A DNA stretch of 17,937 nt from an uncultured Clostridia bacterium (lineage in GTDB: Bacteria > Bacillota > Clostridia > UMGS1883). The DNA lies in the NCBI GenBank assembly GCA_947629615.1, contig CANRER010000011.1:1-17937 (forward strand), written 5' to 3'. Below are positions 6,405 to 10,714 of the stretch, piece after piece. Within the stretch, counting starts at the first letter, position 1, and each line of letters starts with the position of its first letter. The notes beneath the pieces were generated by a model, which made no database searches, had not been told where the DNA came from, and was given only the letters and a program-made list of their open reading frames with translations. The position numbers were made by a program, and so were the translations under genes.

Positions 6405-6466
6405 TGTGTTAAACAAATACTTGTATTCTGTTTTGCAGGCTCAATTAAGGAGGCATCTAAGAAAAA

Positions 6467-6556
6467 ATGAGCCGCTGTCCCGCTACAATTTCAAAATATG
6501 TTATGGAATATGAAGCGGCTATAAGAGCCACGGGCTACGTTTTAAATCAGATGTAA
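6467..6556 (+). CDS. Possible 29-residue small protein
   Basis: An ATG, 28 further codons and TAA, reading MSRCPATISKYVMEYEAAI and ending GYVLNQM. It lies in the leader between the consensus promoter at 6376 and the zinc-ribbon gene at 6595. AAGGAGG at 6447-6453 is a strong ribosome site, but its distance of 13 bases to the ATG is longer than ideal. The peptide is amphipathic with no membrane segment or signal. No family is recognised. It may be a real small protein, a leader peptide, or the tail of a lost gene. Confidence 0.35.
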   Translation: MSRCPATISKYVMEYEAAIRATGYVLNQM

Positions 6557-6594
6557 AATTTATTATAATAAATATATTTTTGGAGGTTTTTATT

Positions 6595-7257
6595 ATGGCA
6601 ATGATTAAGTGTCCTGAATGTGGTAGGGATGTTTCGGACAAGGCACCTTCCTGTCCCAATTGCGGGTGTCCAATCAATTCAAATGCAGCGGCTAAGACAG
6701 ACAGAAGTGCTGATATAGAAAAATTTCTTGACTTAGCACTAAAGGGCATACAGGGCCAAAACTCTGAGCAAGTTGAAAAGTATTGTCAGTCTGCATTAGA
6801 AATTGACCCTCAAAATTCTCGCGCATGGGAATTAGAAGCGAGGGGTCTATTATTTCAATCAACTTTAAACAGCAACAAGGTTATTCAGGCAATTGGTGCT
6901 GCTGCAAATGCGGTAAATTATACTACCGGTAACAAAGAAGAACTTGCGGAAAGCTTATACACAGCAATTTATGACATGATTACGGGTTTGCTTAACATTG
7001 CGATTGCGAGAATGCCTGTCTTATACGCGCCGCAATATGTTCTTCAATGTATGAACTACTACGGCGAATTATTATCGGGTATTCCATACCTGTCAAAACA
7101 GAAAATCGAAGCGGAGCTTGAAAAATTTGACAGTATGGACAAAGCGTCAAAGAAAGCCATTATGCCCAGAAAACGTCTTATATATGCAGCTCACGCAATG
7201 AAACCCGGCTGGGCGGACCAGTACAGAGCTTTGCTTAAACAAAAGGGAGTTATGTAA
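6595..7257 (+). CDS. Zinc-ribbon protein with TPR-like helical domain
   Basis: A 220-residue soluble protein. Residues 4-26 form a short zinc ribbon with Cys6, Cys9, Cys20 and Cys23 (CPECG, then CPNCG). Residues about 38-110 resemble tetratricopeptide helices (YCQSALEIDPQNSRAWELEA, with IDP and W at TPR-like places). The remainder to 220 is helical with conserved-looking aromatic and Met residues and a basic end (KKAIMPRKRLIYAAHAMKPGW). The ATG at 6595 follows TGGAGG. It overlaps the next gene by one base (TAATG), so the two are co-translated; both begin with the same zinc-ribbon spacing. The domain suggests an adaptor or scaffold; no enzyme motif is visible. Likely controlled by the ribbon-helix-helix operator upstream. 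Confidence 0.8.
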   Translation: MAMIKCPECGRDVSDKAPSCPNCGCPINSNAAAKTDRSADIEKFLDLALKGIQGQNSEQVEKYCQSALEIDPQNSRAWELEARGLLFQSTLNSNKVIQAIGAAANAVNYTTGNKEELAESLYTAIYDMITGLLNIAIARMPVLYAPQYVLQCMNYYGELLSGIPYLSKQKIEAELEKFDSMDKASKKAIMPRKRLIYAAHAMKPGWADQYRALLKQKGVM

Positions 7258-7652
7258 TGGATACATATTTATGTAAACATTGCGGAGCGAGAATTGATGA
7301 AACAATGCAAATTTGTCCTAAGTGCGGTGCTTTAAATTTAATTAATTCAGAAGTTTTATCAGAAGAAATAAAAAAAGCAACATATTCACAGAAGGAATTA
7401 AAAAAATTTTCGTCAGGTGTCCTTTTAATATCGTTAATAATAGGGATTTTACTGTTTATAGCTAATATTGTTATGCTTTTTGCGGCTGAATATACAAAAT
7501 TTATAGCATTTATTGGTGCAGTAGGCGGCGCAATTGGGTTTGTATTTAGTATTATTGGTTTAGTTAAAAATGAACCGGTTAATAAAGCTGTTGGTATATC
7601 AATCTGTGCTTCTGCGTGGTGTTTATTTATGCAAATATTTTTCATTTTTTAA
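7257..7652 (+). CDS. Zinc-ribbon membrane protein
   Basis: A 131-residue protein with an N-terminal cytoplasmic zinc ribbon (Cys6, Cys9, Cys20, Cys23: CKHCG, CPKCG), a linker of about 25 polar residues, and three predicted membrane helices at about 52-76, 80-103 and 108-130. The start codon overlaps the stop of the preceding zinc-ribbon gene (TAATG), a tight coupling that implies a joint function, perhaps a membrane anchor and its soluble partner. Zinc-ribbon plus hydrophobic C-terminus proteins of this kind are common and mostly uncharacterised in Clostridia. A terminator follows at 7678. AT-rich codon use contrasts with the host genes right of 8750. Confidence 0.82.
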   Translation: MDTYLCKHCGARIDETMQICPKCGALNLINSEVLSEEIKKATYSQKELKKFSSGVLLISLIIGILLFIANIVMLFAAEYTKFIAFIGAVGGAIGFVFSIIGLVKNEPVNKAVGISICASAWCLFMQIFFIF

Positions 7653-7677
7653 GCGGATTATTTAATAGTATGTTTTG

Positions 7678-7711
7678 CGGAGCGGCAAACAAACCCGCTC
7701 CGACTTTTTTA
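7678..7711 (+). terminator. Terminator of the zinc-ribbon operon
   Basis: CGGAGCGG (7678-7685) pairs with CCGCTCCG (7695-7702), followed by ACTTTTTT. It lies 25 bases after the stop codon of the zinc-ribbon membrane protein. Confidence 0.85.
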
Positions 7712-7783
7712 TCTTTTGGTTGTTTCAATAGGTTGTATCATATTAGCACAAAAAGAAATAGAGAAGGGCCGAGGTGACTTGAT

Positions 7784-7825
7784 ATGGATAGAATAAGCGG
7801 CTATTATTTCTATTAGCCGCCAAAA
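7784..7825 (+). other. Nine-to-ten-codon mini frame overlapping a hairpin
   Basis: ATG at 7784 with GAGGTG upstream reads MDRISGYYFY and a stop. Its second half forms a 7-bp hairpin (GCGGCTA at 7797-7803, TAGCCGC at 7814-7820) followed by six A. This could be a leader peptide or chance; the gap 7712-7989 otherwise holds only the res-like site and resolvase promoter. Confidence 0.25.
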
Positions 7826-7834
7826 AATTCCGCT

Positions 7835-7945
7835 GTTCGTAATAGTGTACCTTTACGAACACACAAAAATCCCCCGTTTTTCATGTTCGTAAATATTGAT
7901 TTTTATTTTACAAATATATTCGCAAAAGCATTGACATTTACGAAC
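7835..7945. promoter_or_regulatory. Three-part res-like resolvase site
   Basis: Three spaced inverted repeats built from one 9-bp arm, GTTCGTAAA. Subsite I, 7835-7860 (26 bp): GTTCGTAAT...TTTACGAAC. Subsite II, 7885-7915 (31 bp): GTTCGTAAA...TTTACAAAT. Subsite III, 7918-7945 (28 bp): ATTCGCAAA...TTTACGAAC. Three dimer sites of unequal length directly upstream of a serine resolvase gene match the known organisation of res in Tn3-type systems, with the site farthest from the gene the expected crossover site. Subsite III overlaps the resolvase promoter, implying self-repression. Confidence 0.72.
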
Positions 7946-7959
7946 AAATATGGTAAAAT
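7931..7959 (+). promoter_or_regulatory. Promoter of the serine resolvase gene
   Basis: TTGACA (7931-7936), 17 bases, TAAAAT (7954-7959). The right arm of res-like subsite III lies between the two elements, so bound resolvase would block transcription. Confidence 0.8.
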
Positions 7960-7989
7960 ATAATCATAGAAAAACAGGGGGTGACTATT

Positions 7990-8610
7990 ATGGACAGTCG
8001 GACTTACTACTATGCGCGGGTGTCCAGCCGGGAACAAAATCTTGACCGCCAGATTGCCGCATTTAAGGCTTTAGGCGCGGAGGACAGAGATATTGTGACC
8101 GACAAGGACAGCGGCAAGGATTTAGAAAGAGCGGGGTATCAGGCTCTTAAAAACGCCATGTTGCGGCGGGGTGATACGCTTGTTATAAAATCCCTTGACC
8201 GTTTGAGCCGCAACAAAAGCGACATTAAAAACGAGCTTCAATTTTTCAAGGACAGCGGTATTCGCCTGAAAGTTCTTGACTTGCCTACAACCATGACCGA
8301 GCTACCGGCGGGGCAGGAATGGGTATTTGAAATGGTGAACAATATTCTGATTGAGGTATTGGGAACAATAGCGGAGCAGGAAAGGGCCACTATAAAAAAG
8401 CGACAGGCAGAGGGCATTGAAACCGCAAAGGCAAAGGGAAAAAAGCTGGGCCGCCCGGCGATAACTTTCCCGGAAAATTGGAACGAAGTCTATTCTGCAT
8501 GGAAAGCGGAAGAGATAAGCGCAAAGGCGGCAATGGAACGGACAGGCACAAAACGCACCAGCTTTTATAAGTTGGTGAGCCTGACAGAAAACAAAAAAAC
8601 AATTAAATAA
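7990..8610 (+). CDS. Serine resolvase / invertase
   Basis: A 206-residue site-specific recombinase of the small serine family. The N-terminal catalytic domain begins YYYARVSSREQNLDRQ, with Ser12 the expected nucleophile and Arg10 beside it; Arg71 and Arg74 in SLDRLSRN are the usual active-site arginines. A long E helix (about 115-140) leads to the DNA-binding tail at about 152-195, with LGRPAITFP as the minor-groove hook and a helix-turn-helix ending TSFYKLVSL. Length is normal for resolvases. The ATG at 7990 has AGGGGG upstream; an upstream in-frame GTG at 7981 overlaps that site. The res-like array at 7835-7945 supports resolvase rather than invertase function, resolving dimers or cointegrates. 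It is the last gene before the GGGACAC repeats and the right-hand rubredoxin. Confidence 0.93.
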   Translation: MDSRTYYYARVSSREQNLDRQIAAFKALGAEDRDIVTDKDSGKDLERAGYQALKNAMLRRGDTLVIKSLDRLSRNKSDIKNELQFFKDSGIRLKVLDLPTTMTELPAGQEWVFEMVNNILIEVLGTIAEQERATIKKRQAEGIETAKAKGKKLGRPAITFPENWNEVYSAWKAEEISAKAAMERTGTKRTSFYKLVSLTENKKTIK

Positions 8611-8691
8611 CGGGACACTTTGTAAAAGGACACCTTTACCGAGTTTTTAAACGGGACAAAAACAGCGGGACACCAAAAAGGACACTTTTTA
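8611..8691. repeat. Cluster of five GGGACAC-type repeats
   Basis: CGGGACACTTT (8611), AAGGACACCTTT (8627), ACGGGACAAAAA (8651), GCGGGACACCAAA (8665) and AAGGACACTTTTT (8679) follow one another right after the resolvase stop codon. All point the same way. The same GGGACACC core occurs twice in inverse orientation at 3324-3369. GTAAAAGG/CCTTTAC at 8622-8639 is also an inverted repeat. No frame here is protein-like. Probable recombinase binding sites or element end sequence. Confidence 0.5.
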
Positions 8692-8711
8692 AGGGATTTT
8701 GAGAACAAAAA

Positions 8712-8745
8712 TAAGAGGCGGGACAGCCCGCCTCTTACTCAAATT
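8712..8745. terminator. Terminator beyond the right-hand rubredoxin
   Basis: TAAGAGGCGGG (8712-8722) pairs exactly with CCCGCCTCTTA (8727-8737) around ACAG. An A-run on the left gives a U-tract for the minus-strand rubredoxin operon; the CAAATTTTTTGCTTTT on the right matches the same position beside tail 1 (about 155-170). Confidence 0.88.
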
Positions 8746-8753
8746 TTTTGCTT

Positions 8754-8909
8754 TTACTCTTCCTCGAATACGTCCTTACCGAGGCCGCAGACGGGACAAA
8801 CCCAATCGTCGGGGATATCCTCAAAGGCGGTGCCGGGGGCGATGCCGCCGTCGGGGTCGCCCTGCTCGGGGTCATAGACATAGCCGCAGGGGCAAACATA
8901 TTTTTTCAT
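8754..8909 (-). CDS. Rubredoxin (right copy)
   Basis: A complete 51-residue rubredoxin, the electron donor expected for the rubrerythrin encoded 18 bases upstream. The second iron motif is VCPVCG; the first is again C-P-C-G rather than CxxCG, as in the copy at 3020. The ATG at 8909 has GGAGG nine bases upstream. It is co-transcribed with rubrerythrin from the promoter at 9537-9565 and ends at the terminator 8712-8745. If module C entered at the end of this gene, its last dozen or so codons and terminator came with the element; the replaced tail would be the one at 6065-6106. Confidence 0.93.
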   Translation of the reverse strand: MKKYVCPCGYVYDPEQGDPDGGIAPGTAFEDIPDDWVCPVCGLGKDVFEEE

Positions 8910-8927
8910 GTTATGCAACCTCCGCGA

Positions 8928-9476
8928 TTACTTAAAATAGCGATTGAGCAAGCCCTCAAAGCCGCAGCCGTGACGGGCCTCGTCCTTCGCCATCTCGTGA
9001 ACGGTATCGTGAATGGCGTCGTAGCCGAGCTCCTTAGCGAGCTTGGCGATTTCAAGCTTACCGGCGGTAGCGCCGTTCTCGGCGTCGCGACGAAGCTCGA
9101 GGTTCTTCTTTGTGGAGTCGGTAACGACCTCGCCCAAAAGCTCGGCAAACTTGGCGGCGTGCTCGGCCTCCTCATAAGCGGCCTTCTCGTAGAAGGCGCC
9201 GATTTCGGGATAGCCCTCGCGGACGGCCTGACGGGCCATCGCAAGATACATACCCACCTCGGTACATTCGCCCTCGAAGTTGGCCTTAAGGCCGTCGTAA
9301 ACTCTTTCGTCGATCTTGTCCTTCGCGCCGACGCCGATAACGTGCTCGCAGGCCCAAGTGAGCTTGCCCTCCTGCATAACGGTGAACTTGCTGCCGGGCA
9401 GCTTGCACACGGGGCAGAACTCGGGGGCGCTGTCGCCCTCATGGATGTAGCCGCATACGGGACATACGAATTTCAT
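8928..9476 (-). CDS. Reverse rubrerythrin (NADH peroxidase type)
   Basis: A 182-residue cytoplasmic non-heme iron peroxidase that reduces hydrogen peroxide in anaerobes with electrons passed through rubredoxin centres. The rubredoxin domain is N-terminal (Cys5, Cys8, Cys21, Cys24: CPVCGY, CPVCK), the reverse of classical rubrerythrin. The diiron ferritin-like domain at about 52-182 has the ligand motifs FEGECTE near 68-73, EEAEH at 102-106, and KDEARHG at 164-170. Length is typical of the family. The ATG at 9476 is chosen because the protein then starts MKFVCPVCGY, like relatives; an in-frame GTG lies three codons upstream. It forms an operon with rubredoxin and has its own consensus promoter with an inverted-repeat operator. 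The same gene survives only as a tail at 3186-3251. Confidence 0.95.
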   Translation of the reverse strand: MKFVCPVCGYIHEGDSAPEFCPVCKLPGSKFTVMQEGKLTWACEHVIGVGAKDKIDERVYDGLKANFEGECTEVGMYLAMARQAVREGYPEIGAFYEKAAYEEAEHAAKFAELLGEVVTDSTKKNLELRRDAENGATAGKLEIAKLAKELGYDAIHDTVHEMAKDEARHGCGFEGLLNRYFK

Positions 9477-9502
9477 AATAGACACCCTTTCTTATAATGG
9501 AA

Positions 9503-9565
9503 TTAACGGTAAATAAGAACGATTACCATTAAGACTATTATAATACTCTTACTCGGATTTGTCAA
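9503..9565 (-). promoter_or_regulatory. Promoter and operator of the rubrerythrin-rubredoxin operon
   Basis: On the minus strand TTGACA (9565-9560), 17 bases, TATAAT (9542-9537): full consensus. Just downstream, TTAATGGTAA (9532-9523) and TTACCGTTAA (9512-9503) form an inverted repeat, 9 of 10 matched, 10-base spacer, over the start of transcription. A peroxide or iron repressor is a natural candidate, but the repeat is not a textbook PerR or Fur box. The -35 lies inside the last codons of the upstream VanW-family gene. Confidence 0.85.
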
Positions 9566-10145
9566 GGACTTTTTTGGTAATAGAAGAAAAAACGTTTTCG
9601 CCGTCCGTCCATGCGTGGAGCGTCAGTACCTCATTGGTATTGTTTGTAAAAACCAAATCCTTTTCCCCGAAAACGACGGTAGCGTCGCGGCCCTTGGGCG
9701 CGTAGGCCACGCCGTCGCTGTGGGCGTGCCGCTCGTCGATGGAAAGCCCCGCGTCCAGCGCGGCCATGTATACCGTAGAGCTGACCTGACAAACCCCGCC
9801 GCCGCAGCCCTGCTCCTTGTGGCCGTCCACCAGAACAGGCGCGTCGCGGTATCCCTTCTCCTCGGTGCGGCGGCCCACCGACTCGTTAAAGCTGAAGCTG
9901 CCGCCCGGATAGAGCGCGAGGCCGTTTATGGCTCCGCAGGCGATGTTGATGTTTTCCACCCTCGAGGCGGAATCGTCCAGCAAAGGAGTGGAAGCCTGCG
10001 ACACGGTCACGTCCACGTACCTTTCGGCCTCGTCCTTCCTTTCGGCGGTAACGGCCGCGCGGCGCACCTCGCCGCGAGTGTTGTCGGCGGTATTTTGCGC
10101 GCAGCCTGCCAGTATCAAAAGCAGTACGGCTATAAAAATTTTCAT
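9549..10145 (-). CDS. VanW-family lipoprotein
   Basis: A 198-residue exported protein. The N-terminus MKIFIAVLLLILAGC is a lipoprotein signal with lipobox LAGC and Cys15 as anchor. Residues about 60-190 hold the VanW-like domain: NINIACGAINGLALYPG, FSFNESVGRRTEEKGY, the glycine-rich GCGGGVCQVSSTVYMA, RHAHSDGVAYAPKGRDATV and FTNNTNEVL. VanW domains occur in glycopeptide-resistance clusters and in many surface proteins; their biochemical role is not settled, so no resistance is implied and no other van gene is nearby. The start at 10145 has a GAGGGGG ribosome site that is itself half of a hairpin (10151-10184). It follows a broken stalk-domain gene and its end overlaps the rubrerythrin promoter. 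Confidence 0.9.
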   Translation of the reverse strand: MKIFIAVLLLILAGCAQNTADNTRGEVRRAAVTAERKDEAERYVDVTVSQASTPLLDDSASRVENINIACGAINGLALYPGGSFSFNESVGRRTEEKGYRDAPVLVDGHKEQGCGGGVCQVSSTVYMAALDAGLSIDERHAHSDGVAYAPKGRDATVVFGEKDLVFTNNTNEVLTLHAWTDGENVFSSITKKVLDKSE

Positions 10146-10184
10146 AAAAAATCCCCCTCGGCCTTATTTTGTCCAAAGGGGGAT
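10145..10184 (-). terminator. Hairpin that is both terminator-like and covers the VanW ribosome site
   Basis: On the minus strand ATCCCCC (10184-10178) pairs with GGGGGAT (10157-10151) around a 20-base loop, followed by TTTTT and then the ATG of the VanW gene. The right arm is the ribosome-binding site. The structure can act as terminator of the upstream stalk-domain gene, as an attenuator, or as a translation block. Confidence 0.65.
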
Positions 10185-10199
10185 AATTTATTTTTCCAA

Positions 10200-10621
10200 T
10201 TATTCGGCGGCGGGCGCGGATACCGTCACGGTTTGCGTATCCTGATCCCAGTCCACGCCAAGCTTAAAGCCTTCGGCGACAAAGCGTTGACAAAGGCGGT
10301 CGTGCTGCCGACAACCATTGTGATTATGTCGCTGCCGTAGGCTAAAATGACCGTCTGCGTTTCCCCATCCCAGATAACGCCGCCGCCGAGAGCCTCGATA
10401 ACGGCGCGTATGGGGAGCAGCGTTCGCCCGTTTTGATTAATGGGAGCCGTGCCGAGGCCGGGGTCGATTTCCCACTCGGAGCCGTCAATCGTCATGGCGG
10501 GGTTGCCGATTTGGAGCTTTATCTCCGCCGCGCCCCCGTCGGCGGACGCCCCAACGCACAGACATAACGCCGTTATCGCCGCCAAAATGACGGCAACGCC
10601 CTTTGCGCTTGCTTTTTTCAT
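10200..10621 (-). pseudogene. Stalk-domain (copper amine oxidase N-domain-like) protein, internal deletion and frameshift
   Basis: From the ATG at 10621 (GGAGG upstream) the frame encodes a signal peptide ending GASA and the first half of a stalk domain: MTIDGSEWEIDPG, NQNGRTLLPIRAVIEALGG, VIWDGETQTVILAYG, then VVGSTTAFVNA. The frame then becomes nonsense and ends at 10226. In another frame the sequence continues at once as RFVAEGFKLGVDWDQDTQTV and TVSAPAAE with a stop at 10200-10202, which is the correct end of the same domain. The missing middle is the usual segment between xFVNG and VPVRFVAE, about 20-30 residues. A single deletion with shift explains it. Stalk modules normally anchor or space surface proteins. 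The pieces retained are clean, so the event looks recent, or is an assembly error. Confidence 0.8.
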
Positions 10622-10654
10622 ATAAAAAACCTCCGTTTTTCTTATGTTATATTT

Positions 10655-10683
10655 ATTATAACACAGATTTGAGCAAATGTACA
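10655..10683 (-). promoter_or_regulatory. Likely promoter of the stalk-domain gene
   Basis: On the minus strand TGTACA (10683-10678), 17 bases, TATAAT (10660-10655), then the GGAGG site and ATG at 10621. The -35 matches consensus at four of six positions. Confidence 0.6.
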
Positions 10684-10714
10684 GCATTTTTTCAACAAAT
10701 CGGTGAAACCGCCG

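Noticed and set aside
6113..6556. Toxin-antitoxin pair (ribbon-helix-helix protein plus the 29-codon frame)
   Set aside because: The two are divergent, not co-transcribed, and the small frame has no toxin-like feature.
8611..8691. CRISPR-like array
   Set aside because: The GGGACAC repeats are short, imperfect and unevenly spaced (about 13-24 bases), with no cas genes.
8748..9497. A 249-codon plus-strand open frame
   Set aside because: It lies opposite the well-supported rubrerythrin and rubredoxin genes; GC-rich codons on the minus strand keep the antisense frame open.
9549..10145. VanW homologue as a sign of vancomycin resistance
   Set aside because: VanW domains are common in ordinary surface proteins and no vanH, vanA/B, vanX or vanRS gene is present.
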